Assembly: GCF_014596725.1 (NCBI RefSeq)
Contig: NZ_JACVEG010000001.1
Span: 496,001-560,000 of the forward strand
Length of the DNA stretch: 64,000 nucleotides
Direction: 5' to 3'
From: Vibrio sp. Y2-5
GTDB taxonomy: Bacteria > Pseudomonadota > Gammaproteobacteria > Enterobacterales > Vibrionaceae
Position numbers and translations under genes: made by a program. The notes under the pieces are model-generated. The model searched no databases and was not told the origin of the DNA. It was given only the letters and a program-made list of their open reading frames with translations. Positions within the stretch are counted from its first letter, which is position 1. Each line of letters opens with the position of its first letter. Of the stretch, positions 27,927-36,768 are shown one piece after another.

Positions 27927-29798
27927 TTATTGCCAATTACCGCGTAATTGAGACACCTTTTCGAACATCACTTCGGAGGACGCTTGTTCAGAAGCTACTG
28001 GTTGGCCTGCTTCAATTTCTAAGCGCGACCAAAAACGACTCGGCAGCCCTTTACAGGCACGCCCTTTACAGCGGCTAAAGTAACTGCCCCATAATCCTTT
28101 CAACGCTACAGGTATTACTGGAACAGGGCTGCGTTTTAGAATGATGTCTAACCCTCGCATAAACTCATTCATTTCACCGTCTGCCGTCAAACGGCCTTCA
28201 GGGAAAATACACACCAGATGACCTTCATTCAAAGCCTGTTCAACATCATTGAACGCTCGGAGTATAGAACGTCTGTTGCGAGCGCAGATAGGGATCACGC
28301 CTGCACGCTTTAAAAAGCCTCTTAACACCGGGAGGTTTGCATAGTCTTCTTCCATCACAAAGCGAATCAGGCGAGGGCTGGCTGCGCTAAGGAGCAAGGC
28401 ATCCATGTAACTAACGTGATTGCAGACAAGCAACGCGCCACCGTGTTCTGGGATGTTATTAAGGTTTTTGTGTTTCACACGATAGATAGTATGGGTTAAT
28501 GCCCAAACCAAAAAACGAACCGCAAAGATAGGAACCTGTAAGAACACAAACACAGCCGTTAATAGGTTGATCACCGAGATAACGACAAATAGCTGGGTTA
28601 TAGAGAGTTCCAACACTGACAAACACACAATCCCAAGGATCGCACTGCCAACCATGAACAACGAGTTATAGATGTTGAGCGCCGCGATAACTTGTGCTCG
28701 TTGGGTCTCTTTAGCGCGTTGTTGCATTAAGGCATAAAGTGGAACAATGAATACACCACCTGATGCGCCTAGCAGCAGTAAATAGCTGAACAAAGGCCAG
28801 AGAGGCTGGTAGAGGACGAACTCACTAAACTGATGAAAGATAGGCAGTGATTCAGGAATGCTGGTCGCCATCAAATAGCCGAATACGGTAATGCCTAAGC
28901 TGCCGATAGGCACGATACCAATTTCAATTCGGTGATTTGACAGTTTGTCACAACTTAATGACCCGATTGCGATGCCGATTGAGAACAGGGCAAGCAAGAA
29001 AGAAACCGCACTCTCAGTGCCTTTGAGATGGAGCTTAGTGAAGTTTGGAAACTGAGTTAAATAAGTTGCACCAAGGAACCAAAACCAGCTGATTGCCATA
29101 ATACAAAGCAAAATAGTGCGGTCGCTTTTTGCAATCGATAGTGTGTGGCGAGTCTGGCGGATAGGGCGCCAAGTAAAATGAATATGCGGGTTACCCGCAG
29201 GTGCTTGTGGTATGAAGCGGCTAGCCAGATAACCACAAAGTGAAAACAGAACCACACAACCTGCCGCAATGTATTTGGCGTGGTCAAGTGAGGCAATAAC
29301 GCCTGCGCCAATTGTACCGATTAATATGGCAAGGAAGGTTCCTGCCTCTACTAGGGCATTCCCAGAAACTAGCTCATTGGCCTTAAGTTGTTGAGGCAAT
29401 AGTGCATATTTTACAGGGCCGAAGAACGCAGATTGCGTCCCCATCAAAAACAACATCAATAGCAGTACAAGGTAGCTTTCGGTAATAAAGCCGATTGCTC
29501 CCAAACACATAATGGCGATTTCAATCAGTTTGACCTTGCGGATAAACCAAGACTTTTCATATTTGTCTGCAAGTACGCCAGCGGAAGCTGAAAAAAGAAA
29601 AAACGGAAGAATAAATAATCCTGCCGCTAAATTGATAAACAGATGACTTGAAATGGGCAGGATAGCACTGCCTGAGAAGGCGACGAAAAGCAGCAAAACA
29701 TTCTTGAAAATGTTGTCATTGAAAGCGCCAAAAAACTGCGTCACAAAATACGGAAGAAAACGTCGCTGACTGAGCAACGGTGTGTGATGTTGTGACAT
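27927..29798 (-). CDS. LplT-like MFS transporter fused to PlsC acyltransferase
   Basis: A 623-aa fusion. Residues 1-415 are an MFS permease resembling the lysophospholipid flippase LplT (starts LLSQRRFLPYFVTQFFGAFNDNIFKN), and residues 430-623 a PlsC-type 1-acylglycerol-phosphate acyltransferase with the motifs NHVSYMDALL (HX4D), FPEGRLTADGEM and VIPVALKGLWGS. In E. coli LplT is separate and the acyltransferase is part of Aas, which also has an acyl-ACP synthetase domain; that domain is missing here. The inferred job is import and reacylation of lysophospholipids in the inner membrane. It follows its TetR-like regulator by 12 bases. Confidence 0.88.
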   Translation of the reverse strand: MSQHHTPLLSQRRFLPYFVTQFFGAFNDNIFKNVLLLFVAFSGSAILPISSHLFINLAAGLFILPFFLFSASAGVLADKYEKSWFIRKVKLIEIAIMCLGAIGFITESYLVLLLMLFLMGTQSAFFGPVKYALLPQQLKANELVSGNALVEAGTFLAILIGTIGAGVIASLDHAKYIAAGCVVLFSLCGYLASRFIPQAPAGNPHIHFTWRPIRQTRHTLSIAKSDRTILLCIMAISWFWFLGATYLTQFPNFTKLHLKGTESAVSFLLALFSIGIAIGSLSCDKLSNHRIEIGIVPIGSLGITVFGYLMATSIPESLPIFHQFSEFVLYQPLWPLFSYLLLLGASGGVFIVPLYALMQQRAKETQRAQVIAALNIYNSLFMVGSAILGIVCLSVLELSITQLFVVISVINLLTAVFVFLQVPIFAVRFLVWALTHTIYRVKHKNLNNIPEHGGALLVCNHVSYMDALLLSAASPRLIRFVMEEDYANLPVLRGFLKRAGVIPICARNRRSILRAFNDVEQALNEGHLVCIFPEGRLTADGEMNEFMRGLDIILKRSPVPVIPVALKGLWGSYFSRCKGRACKGLPSRFWSRLEIEAGQPVASEQASSEVMFEKVSQLRGNWQ

Positions 29799-29810
29799 CC
29801 TATGTCCTTA

Positions 29811-30407
29811 TTAGTGTGCCCATTTACTCAAGTAGTTAGAGAGTAGGTTCTGAATCAGCTTCTTGCCATCAATCGGTTCGTCTGCGAAAAATTTGTCATC
29901 AACACTTAACAACGTAATACCATGTACACCAGCCCAAAGCACACGGCTTGCTTGCAACACTTCGCGAGGAGAGCGCTGCGGTGCAAATATTGTAAGTAAA
30001 TCTTCCAGCATACTGGTCATATTATCAATGCGTTCAGCTTGCCATTCTGGGAGAGCTTCACCGTTCATCTTATGTTCGAAAATAAGTTGCCAACGGTGAG
30101 GGTTTCTTTGAGCGAAATCGTGGTAACAATAGGCGAGTTCGTAGAGGGCTTGTTCAGAGTCGTGACACTGACTGACCACCTCATTTGCTTCTAGAGCCAA
30201 CTCGTCAAGAGTCTGAGCAACCACATGAAGTAACAACAGGTTATAGCTGCCGAACACATTCACTAATGTGCTTGGTACATAACCAATCATGTTTGCTACT
30301 TTACGCAAACTGAGTTCGTGATAGGAATGTTCAGTTAAAAAATCCTTTACGGAACTGAGTGTGAGAGTGATCAATTCCTCTCGTGTGTGATCGTTTCGTC
30401 TCGCCAT
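29811..30407 (-). CDS. TetR-family transcriptional regulator (upstream of LplT-PlsC fusion)
   Basis: A 198-aa TetR-type repressor. The HTH (about 8-54) reads TREELITLTLSSVKDFLTEHSYHELSLRKVANMIGYVPSTLVNVFGSYNLLLLHVV; the C-terminal half has the WHG domain pattern (LQASRVLWAGVHGITLLS). The frame begins upstream at 30467, but the ATG at 30407 gives the normal MARRNDHTREEL start. It is co-directional with the MFS-PlsC gene, so it likely controls it. The inverted repeat GAACA-A-TGTTC at 30425-30435, 18 bases upstream of the start, is a candidate autoregulatory operator. Confidence 0.85.
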   Translation of the reverse strand: MARRNDHTREELITLTLSSVKDFLTEHSYHELSLRKVANMIGYVPSTLVNVFGSYNLLLLHVVAQTLDELALEANEVVSQCHDSEQALYELAYCYHDFAQRNPHRWQLIFEHKMNGEALPEWQAERIDNMTSMLEDLLTIFAPQRSPREVLQASRVLWAGVHGITLLSVDDKFFADEPIDGKKLIQNLLSNYLSKWAH

Positions 30408-30424
30408 AACCGGGATAGAATAAT

Positions 30425-30435
30425 GAACAATGTTC
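30425..30435. promoter_or_regulatory. GAACA-A-TGTTC inverted repeat, candidate TetR operator
   Basis: Perfect 5-bp arms around one base, 18-28 bases before the TetR start codon. Position fits autoregulation; identity is inferred only. Confidence 0.35.
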
Positions 30436-30678
30436 GATATTCTAATAAGCATGGTCAGGGGCGTCAAACATTAGGTTTGCAATATTCTGATACAAGTCCT
30501 CACTGTAAAAGCGTTTTATTGTCTGAGTGAAGTGGATATGATGTGTTACAAATATAGGTAAACCCGTCTTAATTGAAGCCGCAGCGGTGTGAGCTACACA
30601 TAGCCGCCCTACTGCAATCCAATGAATTTGGGTATAACACTATTGCACCCTCGTACAAATATAACGTGAAGGATAAGT

Positions 30679-31551
30679 ATGAAACGTCTGTTCTCGCTGA
30701 TCGCACTGCTGATGGTTTCTGTCGCTGTCTCACCGATAGCTGAAGCTAAAAAGTTTGGTGGCGGTAAGTCATTTGGTAAGAGTTTTAAAACAGCTCCTGC
30801 TCCTAAGCAGCAAAGCCAAAATACAAGTACCATCAACAAAGATACTTCTAAAGCTGCGCAAACTTCAGGCAAGAAAGGTCTGATGGGTGGTCTGTTAGGT
30901 GGTTTACTAGCAGGTGGTTTATTAGCTGCGTTCTTCGGTGGAGCGTTTGAGGGTATTCAGTTCCTAGATATTCTTATCATGGGTTTGATTGCTTATTTTG
31001 CTTTCAAGTTCTTGCGCGGTATGCTGGCAGCAAAACAGGGCAGCATGAATCAGAGTCAACAGCAGCCTGCTTTCGGCGGTGTAAACCGTAACATGCATGA
31101 GCAGCCAAACGTACATAACTTTGAGCAACCACAAGCAGCAGGCGGTTTCGGTACGACAGCAACAAGTGATGTACCGCACAACTACCCACCGGGTTTTGAT
31201 CAATCGGCTTTCATCAGTGGCTCTCGCGAACACTACCGTATTCTTCAAGGCGCTTGGAACTTCAATCAACTTGAAACTATCGAAGAGTATGTATCACCAA
31301 GTCTATTCGCTGACCTTAAAGAAGAGCGTGCGAAGCTGGAAGGTGAACAACACACAGACGTAATGTATGTGGATGCTGAAATTGTTCGCGCAGACTATGA
31401 TGCGGACAAAGCTCAACTTAGTCTTCAGTTCAGTGGTCGCTACCGCGACACAGTAGAAGGTGTCGAAGAGAATATCGAAGATATCTGGCACCTAGAGCGC
31501 GACCTAACAGTGCCAAATGCACCTTGGTTGATTGTTGGTATTCAAGCTTAA
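30679..31551 (+). CDS. Tim44-domain membrane protein
   Basis: A 290-aa protein with an N-terminal signal-like helix ending in AEAK, a Gly/Lys/Ser-rich spacer (KKFGGGKSFGKSFK), a glycine-rich hydrophobic segment (GGLLGGLLAGGLLAAFFGG) plus a second helix (DILIMGLIAYFAFKFL), a Gln/Asn-rich linker and a C-terminal Tim44-like domain (about 170-290, EHYRILQGAWNFNQLETIEEYVSP). Bacterial Tim44-domain proteins are of uncertain role, some linked to membrane transport or lipid binding. A proper terminator follows. Confidence 0.88.
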   Translation: MKRLFSLIALLMVSVAVSPIAEAKKFGGGKSFGKSFKTAPAPKQQSQNTSTINKDTSKAAQTSGKKGLMGGLLGGLLAGGLLAAFFGGAFEGIQFLDILIMGLIAYFAFKFLRGMLAAKQGSMNQSQQQPAFGGVNRNMHEQPNVHNFEQPQAAGGFGTTATSDVPHNYPPGFDQSAFISGSREHYRILQGAWNFNQLETIEEYVSPSLFADLKEERAKLEGEQHTDVMYVDAEIVRADYDADKAQLSLQFSGRYRDTVEGVEENIEDIWHLERDLTVPNAPWLIVGIQA

Positions 31552-31580
31552 TCAATCACGTCACAAAATTGCTTTTATAT

Positions 31581-31610
31581 AACGCCCGAGCTTGTCTTGG
31601 GCGTTTTTTT
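31581..31610 (+). terminator. Rho-independent terminator of the Tim44-domain gene
   Basis: AACGCCC / GGGCGTT stem, 11-base loop, T7 run. Confidence 0.9.
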
Positions 31611-31685
31611 ATTGGCATGATAGTCAACAATCTAACCAGACAACGTAACGTTGAGTGGTAAAGTCAAACAACAAAGGGAAAAATC

Positions 31686-32003
31686 ATGGCTGAATTCAAA
31701 TACAAAAACCTAAGCCAAGAAGAACAAGACAAGCTTGATGCGGCGGTGTTTCGTCGCTTGTTAGCACATCTTGATGAAAATAAAGACGTGCAAAATATTG
31801 ATTTAATGATACTTGCTGGTTTCTGCCGTAACTGCTTTTGTAAGTGGTATCAAGCCGAAGCAGAAAATGCAGGGAAAGATTTGTCGATTGATGATGCCCG
31901 TGAGCGTGTGTACGGCATGACTTATGATGAGTGGAAAGCAAACCATCAATTGCCAGCAACGCCAGAGCAACTCGCTGCATTTGAAGCAAAGCAGAAAAAA
32001 TAG
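31686..32003 (+). CDS. DUF1244 domain protein
   Basis: A 105-aa conserved protein of family DUF1244 with the hallmark AAVFRRLLAHL and QNIDLMILAGFCRNCFCKWY, where the CRNCxCKW cysteines suggest a metal or redox site. Function unknown. GGGAAAAATC precedes the ATG. It is monocistronic, flanked by terminators. Confidence 0.9.
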   Translation: MAEFKYKNLSQEEQDKLDAAVFRRLLAHLDENKDVQNIDLMILAGFCRNCFCKWYQAEAENAGKDLSIDDARERVYGMTYDEWKANHQLPATPEQLAAFEAKQKK

Positions 32004-32019
32004 ACACTTAAACAAATAA

Positions 32020-32076
32020 AAAGCCGCCAGTGTTGCCTGTTCTTGAGTAACAGTACAAATACAATGGCGGCTTTAT
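32020..32076. terminator. Terminator shared by DUF1244 gene and convergent GyrI-like gene
   Basis: AAAGCCGCCA (32020-32029) pairs with TGGCGGCTTT (32065-32074) around a 35-base loop; A-rich and T-rich flanks on both sides allow use in both directions. Confidence 0.7.
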
Positions 32077-32108
32077 TGTCTCTCAGATTTGCAGCAATAC
32101 AGGTTAGG

Positions 32109-32576
32109 TTACTTTAGTGGTAAGTAAACATCGGTTTGCAAAGCGTTTTTGTCGGTGTCTGGAGCAATATTCAGGTAATGGAAAAAACAAGGTTTACCAC
32201 TTGGCTGTTCGCCGCTGGAGGGTAACCAGTTTCTATACAGCTTATAGACTGTTTGGCTGATCAGATCCAAACTGCCGTAGTGTCTTAATACGGCACATTT
32301 GCCACCTGTCAGCATGCCGTTCACCACTCCGAAACGATTATCTGGAATATCTTCTTCGATACTTCCCGCGATATCAAAGCGAAAATTTTTGTTGTCCGTT
32401 TCGTTAGGGTCACTGTATGGAATACCGAAGGTGTCACTGGTTGTGATAGGGGACAATCCCGTTTCTTTGCGCCATGCCACGAAATTTTCTACACTGTTCA
32501 TCAAATGCTCAGGCGCACCTTGATGAGTATAAATAGCCACTTTTCTAGGCGTAAAATCAACAATACGCACTTCCAC
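32109..32576 (-). CDS. GyrI-like / AraC effector-binding domain protein (GTG start)
   Basis: A 155-aa stand-alone GyrI-like domain of the kind fused to AraC or MerR HTHs or found as gyrase inhibitor SbmC. Seen blocks are RKVAIYTHQGAPEHL at the N terminus, FGIPYSDP, FRFDIAGSIEEDIP and KCAVLRHYGSLDLISQTVYKLYRNWLP. No DNA-binding domain. GTG 32576 has AGGAG (32584-32588) seven bases ahead, a much better start than the in-frame one at 32630. Ligand unknown; small-molecule binding or protein inhibition is the general family role. Confidence 0.85.
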   Translation of the reverse strand: MEVRIVDFTPRKVAIYTHQGAPEHLMNSVENFVAWRKETGLSPITTSDTFGIPYSDPNETDNKNFRFDIAGSIEEDIPDNRFGVVNGMLTGGKCAVLRHYGSLDLISQTVYKLYRNWLPSSGEQPSGKPCFFHYLNIAPDTDKNALQTDVYLPLK

Positions 32577-32673
32577 TATGATTCTCCTGACTTTTCTTTG
32601 TTCAACAAGACTATAAAAGAAAAGTGGCAATAAATCTGTCTCTCAGTTCCTAATTCAACTTATGAGAAAAATA

Positions 32674-33741
32674 TTACTCCAGCTCGCCAGTTTTAGAGAA
32701 AATTTCAAGCTTGGCTAAATATGGAGAAAGGTCGCCAATGTTTTTTTCTACCCAATCTGCGTTGTAATAGGTATCAAGATAACGTTCGCCGCTGTCACAC
32801 AGTAAAGTCACAATAGATCCCGTTTCACCTTTGCGTTTCATTTCGCAGGCAAGCTGTAATGCACCATAGAGGTTGGTTCCTGTAGATGCTCCGGCTTTTC
32901 TGCCAAGAATGCCTTCTAACCAGTGAACCGTTGCCACACTTGCTGCGTCTGGAATCTGTAGCATTTCATCAACAACATTCGGAATAAAACTTGGTTCTAC
33001 TCGTGGGCGACCTATACCTTCAATTTTGCTGCCGCAATCTAGCGTGATATCAGGGTTACGGGTTTTATAGAAATCGAAAAACACCGAGTTCTGCGGATCT
33101 ACAACGCACAATTTAGTGTCGTATTGTTGATAGCGAATAAAGCGCCCGATAGTTGCGGAAGTACCGCCGGTGCCCGGGCTCATCACAATCCATGCTGGAA
33201 CTGGGTGGTCTTCCATTTTCATCTGACTGTAGATGCTGTCAGCGATATTGCTGTTACCACGCCAGTCGGTTGCTCTTTCAGCATAGGTAAACTGATCCAT
33301 GTAATGACCATTCAGCTCTGCTGCCAAACGGCGTGATTCTGCATAGATCTGATCAGAACGATCGACTAAATGTGCCTTACCACCGTAAAACTCTATTTGT
33401 TCAATTTTCTTAATTGCCGTGCACTTAGGCATGACGGCGATAAAAGGCAAACCGAGTAAGCGAGCAAAATAGGCTTCTGAAACAGCAGTACTACCAGAAG
33501 AGGATTCAATAATTGGGGTCTCTGGACCAATCCAACCATTACAAATGGCATAGAGAAACAGAGATCGGGCAAGGCGGTGCTTTAGGGAACCCGTAGGGTG
33601 GGTACTTTCATCTTTCAGATATATATCAATACCCTGTAAACACGGTAAATCAAGTTTGATTAAATGGGTGTCAGCAGAACGTTGATAGTCAGCTTCGATT
33701 TTTCGAATTGCGCTGTTTATCCATTGATGGTCGGTACACAT
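32674..33741 (-). CDS. PLP-dependent cysteine synthase-family enzyme, likely L-cysteine desulfhydrase
   Basis: A 355-aa fold-type II PLP enzyme. The Schiff-base lysine is Lys54 in [13 protein letters not shown], the substrate loop [11 protein letters not shown] follows, and the phosphate cup is [10 protein letters not shown]. It belongs to the branch resembling Cds1 desulfhydrases rather than biosynthetic CysK/CysM, having the C-terminal [18 protein letters not shown] block. Its divergent neighbour is a DecR-like regulator, which in E. coli activates cysteine detoxification, so breakdown of cysteine to pyruvate, H2S and ammonia is the likely role. AGGGAG precedes the ATG. Confidence 0.8.
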   Translation of the reverse strand: MCTDHQWINSAIRKIEADYQRSADTHLIKLDLPCLQGIDIYLKDESTHPTGSLKHRLARSLFLYAICNGWIGPETPIIESSSGSTAVSEAYFARLLGLPFIAVMPKCTAIKKIEQIEFYGGKAHLVDRSDQIYAESRRLAAELNGHYMDQFTYAERATDWRGNSNIADSIYSQMKMEDHPVPAWIVMSPGTGGTSATIGRFIRYQQYDTKLCVVDPQNSVFFDFYKTRNPDITLDCGSKIEGIGRPRVEPSFIPNVVDEMLQIPDAASVATVHWLEGILGRKAGASTGTNLYGALQLACEMKRKGETGSIVTLLCDSGERYLDTYYNADWVEKNIGDLSPYLAKLEIFSKTGELE

Positions 33742-33860
33742 GTTTTTTCTCCCTAAAGTTTATATTCATAATCTAGCGATTTATCAGGAGAAAAACTTTG
33801 CTAATTTTTTCTTGTTTGTTTAATTTTGGAGAAAATAATTCTCTCTGAATGGGTGTTTGT

Positions 33861-34325
33861 ATGGCTTTGGATAAGGTTGACCGCAAAATATTAGCAATAT
33901 TGCAGCAGGACAGTACGGTTTCTCTAAATGATTTGGCGGAAGCGGTAAACTTAACGACGACGCCATGTTGGAAACGTCTCAAAAAGTTGGAAGAGTCAGG
34001 TGTTATTGCTAAGCGCGTGGCGTTGTTAAATCCAGAATCGCTGGGTTTATGCTTTACCGTGTTTGTCTTGGTTCAGACCAGTGATCATTCCCATGAGTGG
34101 TATCAGAAGTTTGTCGTAACCGTGGAGGAATTTCCAGAAGTGATGGAATTCTACCGTATGGCGGGGGAATACGACTACATGATGAAGGTGCTCGTCAAAG
34201 ACATGAAAGACTATGACCAGTTCTATAAAAAACTGGTCAACAGTGTTGCGGGTCTTAACAACGTGACTTCAACATTTGCTATGGAATCGCTGAAATACAC
34301 CACTGAGCTACCATTAGGACATTAA
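33861..34325 (+). CDS. decR: DecR-like Lrp/AsnC-family regulator
   Basis: A 154-aa Lrp/AsnC protein with an N-terminal HTH ([43 protein letters not shown]) and a RAM ligand-binding domain. It resembles E. coli DecR (YbaO), the cysteine-responsive activator of cysteine desulfidation genes: the [11 protein letters not shown] and [12 protein letters not shown] blocks are shared, as is the final SFAMExxKYTTxLP. I use ATG 33861 (GGG upstream) over the in-frame 33849. It is divergent from the desulfhydrase-like gene, the natural target, across 119 bases. Confidence 0.88.
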   Translation: MALDKVDRKILAILQQDSTVSLNDLAEAVNLTTTPCWKRLKKLEESGVIAKRVALLNPESLGLCFTVFVLVQTSDHSHEWYQKFVVTVEEFPEVMEFYRMAGEYDYMMKVLVKDMKDYDQFYKKLVNSVAGLNNVTSTFAMESLKYTTELPLGH

Positions 34326-34347
34326 TTTTGGCCAATCTTGAAGAGAG

Positions 34348-34461
34348 TTAACCAAATATCCAAGCAATCAGAAAAATAACGGCCAGCATCACGCCAAACG
34401 CCTTGAGTAACGGTTTGATTTCAGTAGAGCCACCTTTCGGTGGTTGGTTACAACAGCCCAT
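34348..34461 (-). CDS. Small membrane protein with N-terminal Cys-Cys, 37 aa
   Basis: ORF of 37 residues: MGCCNQPPKGGSTEIKPLLK, then one hydrophobic helix (about 22-36) ending IAWIFG. A strong ribosome binding site GGAGG lies six to seven bases before the ATG. The Cys3-Cys4 pair before a single helix suggests metal binding, redox or acylation. Family not recognised. Lies alone between decR (convergent) and tesB (same strand). Confidence 0.7.
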   Translation of the reverse strand: MGCCNQPPKGGSTEIKPLLKAFGVMLAVIFLIAWIFG

Positions 34462-34532
34462 AATTTCCTCCGATTAGGTTAAGAATATACCGTTACTGTA
34501 ATCCTTAACCTAAGGGGAGAGTAAAGAGGAAA

Positions 34533-35393
34533 TTACGATTTATAGCGCATGACGCCTTCTTGAACGGCAGTCGCGACTAAATGGCCTTGCTGATTGTAAA
34601 TTTCGCCACGTACTAAGCCGCGAGTGTTGCTTGCAGTCGGACTTTCAATGGCAAACAACAGCCACTCATCCATCTTAAATGGTCGGTGATACCAGATAGA
34701 ATGGTCGATGGTCGCCACTTGGAACTTGGGTGTAAGCAGTGTGACCTCATGAGGATGTAATGCAGTGACTAAAAATCCCCAGTCAGAGGCATAACCCAAA
34801 ATATATTGGTGGATTAGCTGGTTGTCCGGCATTTGGCCGTTCGCCTTCATCCACAGATATTGTTTAGGCTCGGCTTTTTGTGGTTTCAGAGGATTGATAA
34901 CCGTAACAGGGCGAATCTCAATCGGTTTTTCACCACACAGTATTTTTTTAACCTTTTCAGGAAGCAGATGGGCGACTTGAGAGGCCAATTCGGATTCAGA
35001 GGCAAAGTTTTCTGGACCGGGAATATCAGGCATGGTGTTCTGATGTTCAAACCCATCAGCTACACCGTGATATGAAGCTGTGAGGTAAAAAATAGGGCGT
35101 CCGTTCTGTATCGCTTTGACTCGTCGGGTACTGAAGCTTTTTCCATCACGAAGATTTTCAACATCATAGATAATCGGTTTTTCAGTATCGCCTGGGTATA
35201 GGAAATAGCTGTGGAATGAATGAACTGTACGATCTGGATCAACCGTATAATGCGCAGCAGAAAGAGCTTGCCCTATCACTTGTCCACCATAGACTTGAGG
35301 TAATCCTAAGTTTTCACTTTCTCCACGAAATAAGCCTTCTTCTAATTTTTCTAGTTGCAGCAAGTTCAATAACTCTTGCAGAGGTTTACTCAT
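34533..35393 (-). CDS. tesB: Acyl-CoA thioesterase II TesB
   Basis: A 286-aa double hot-dog thioesterase hydrolysing medium- and long-chain acyl-CoA. Typical blocks are [64 protein letters not shown] and the active-site area [21 protein letters not shown], with the catalytic Asp/Thr/Gln set implied. Length equals E. coli TesB. It opens the tesB-ybaY-atl arrangement also seen in E. coli. Confidence 0.95.
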   Translation of the reverse strand: MSKPLQELLNLLQLEKLEEGLFRGESENLGLPQVYGGQVIGQALSAAHYTVDPDRTVHSFHSYFLYPGDTEKPIIYDVENLRDGKSFSTRRVKAIQNGRPIFYLTASYHGVADGFEHQNTMPDIPGPENFASESELASQVAHLLPEKVKKILCGEKPIEIRPVTVINPLKPQKAEPKQYLWMKANGQMPDNQLIHQYILGYASDWGFLVTALHPHEVTLLTPKFQVATIDHSIWYHRPFKMDEWLLFAIESPTASNTRGLVRGEIYNQQGHLVATAVQEGVMRYKS

Positions 35394-35660
35394 AGCTTGT
35401 TACCTTTTCCTTATAATTCTTTATTTGACGCTGTTAGTTTGTTTATTGAGTCAATTGTTTGTCAATAGCGGATCTAACTCCGTGACTGATATGACACATC
35501 TCGACTATTATTCAGTTAACGTGTTGATTTAAAAACACAGCTATTGAATGAGTATTAAGTATATTAGTGGTAACTGAAGCAATATGACAGCCTAGGGCGC
35601 TGAATCTATACTGATTTGAATGAAACTAGCTTGGTCAAAAGATCTTAGAAGAGAGGCAAA

Positions 35661-36095
35661 ATGAGAAAAATAATACTGTTGGTTGCATCGTTAGTGGTGG
35701 GGTCTATTTTTATGGTCGGTTGCCAAAGTTCTGAGGCGTCAAAGCCACAACAAAAAATCCAGTCTATTACCGGCACGGTCGCTTACCGTGAGCGAATTGC
35801 ATTACCCGACGACGCGCAAGTTACCGTCGTATTGCAAGATGTATCGAAAATGGATACCGCAGCGGTAGTGATTGCAAAACAGCAATTTATTACCAATGGT
35901 CACCAAGTTCCTTTGACTTTTGATTTGGCTTACGACAGCACTAAGATTCAGGAAAATCATCGTTACAGTGTTTCTGCCCGTATTGAGGTGAACGGTAAAC
36001 TGCGCTTTATTACAGATACTCACTATGCAGTCATTACCGATGACAATGCGACAACACACGTTGATTTGCGATTAATCGGCGTAGGGACGAAATAA
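35661..36095 (+). CDS. ybaY: YbaY-family lipoprotein
   Basis: A 144-aa predicted outer-membrane or periplasmic lipoprotein of the YbaY family (type III secretion pilotin-like fold). Residues 1-20 are a lipoprotein signal ending in the lipobox MVGC (Cys21). The mature part begins with a Ser/Gln linker, then ITGTVAYRERIALPDDAQVTVVLQDVS, the family signature. Function unknown. Neighbours tesB and atl are the same as in E. coli. Confidence 0.9.
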   Translation: MRKIILLVASLVVGSIFMVGCQSSEASKPQQKIQSITGTVAYRERIALPDDAQVTVVLQDVSKMDTAAVVIAKQQFITNGHQVPLTFDLAYDSTKIQENHRYSVSARIEVNGKLRFITDTHYAVITDDNATTHVDLRLIGVGTK

Positions 36096-36124
36096 GCCTA
36101 CAGCGGTTTACCCCCGTTAAAAAG

Positions 36125-36149
36125 AATGGCAGCTTTAGGGCTGCCATTT
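36125..36149. terminator. Terminator between convergent ybaY and atl
   Basis: AATGGCAGC / GCTGCCATT stem with the atl stop codon in its 6-base loop. Confidence 0.7.
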
Positions 36150-36437
36150 GTATTTCTTAAGAGATATTTTTCCGTTGCTGCTTACAGCAATGCCTTCTGC
36201 GACTAACTGTTCTCTCTGTCTTTCCCAGTCAGGTCCTGTTAAAGAAATCTCACCTTTGCTGTTAATGACTCTAAACCAAGGCAATTTACTTCCTTCAGGG
36301 AGATTGCCGAGCGCTTTACCCACATGTCGTGCGTATCCGGGATAACCCGCCATTTTCGCTATCTCACCATAGGTAGACACTTTCCCTTCAGGGATTTGAT
36401 AAATCACAGTGAAGATATGTGATAGAAATTGGTCCAT
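36135..36437 (-). CDS. atl: Alkyltransferase-like protein Atl (YbaZ)
   Basis: A 100-aa MGMT-fold protein that binds O6-alkylguanine and flips the base without repairing it, flagging it for nucleotide excision repair. The active-site motif is PWFRV with Trp54 in place of the acceptor cysteine of PCHRV, which defines the Atl class. The HTH-like ISTYGEIAKMAGYPGYARHVGKAL region for DNA binding is intact. Length matches E. coli YbaZ. Confidence 0.95.
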   Translation of the reverse strand: MDQFLSHIFTVIYQIPEGKVSTYGEIAKMAGYPGYARHVGKALGNLPEGSKLPWFRVINSKGEISLTGPDWERQREQLVAEGIAVSSNGKISLKKYKWQP

Positions 36438-36768
36438 ACTGAGTCAGTCCTAGTTCGAAATTTACCAAAGGTCGGTTTAAGGTATAGGAGGTTTATTCTC
36501 AACTTTTCTGTTTAATACTGCAATGTGAGTGAATGCAAACACCGTTGTACCTGACTTTGTATTGGTAGTTTGGGTAAACTTGTTCGCGACCTTGGCTAAC
36601 GAACTTTATATTACGCAGTTCCAATGAGCAGATTGAATGAAAATGCAGCAAAAAAATCAAATCTAGCGCAAAAATATACCGTACGGTTTGTAAAAGCTTT
36701 ATGCAATCGAACTCAGTTTCGATACTATTATTCCATACAATAAATAAAAATTATTATTCTCAACGTCT
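36438..36768. other. 331-bp intergenic region before GGDEF gene
   Basis: Contains the perfect 10-bp palindrome ACCGTACGGT at 36678-36687, about 80 bases ahead of the next gene, and a half CRP-like TGTGAGTGAATGC near 36524. No gene or RNA recognised. Confidence 0.5.
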
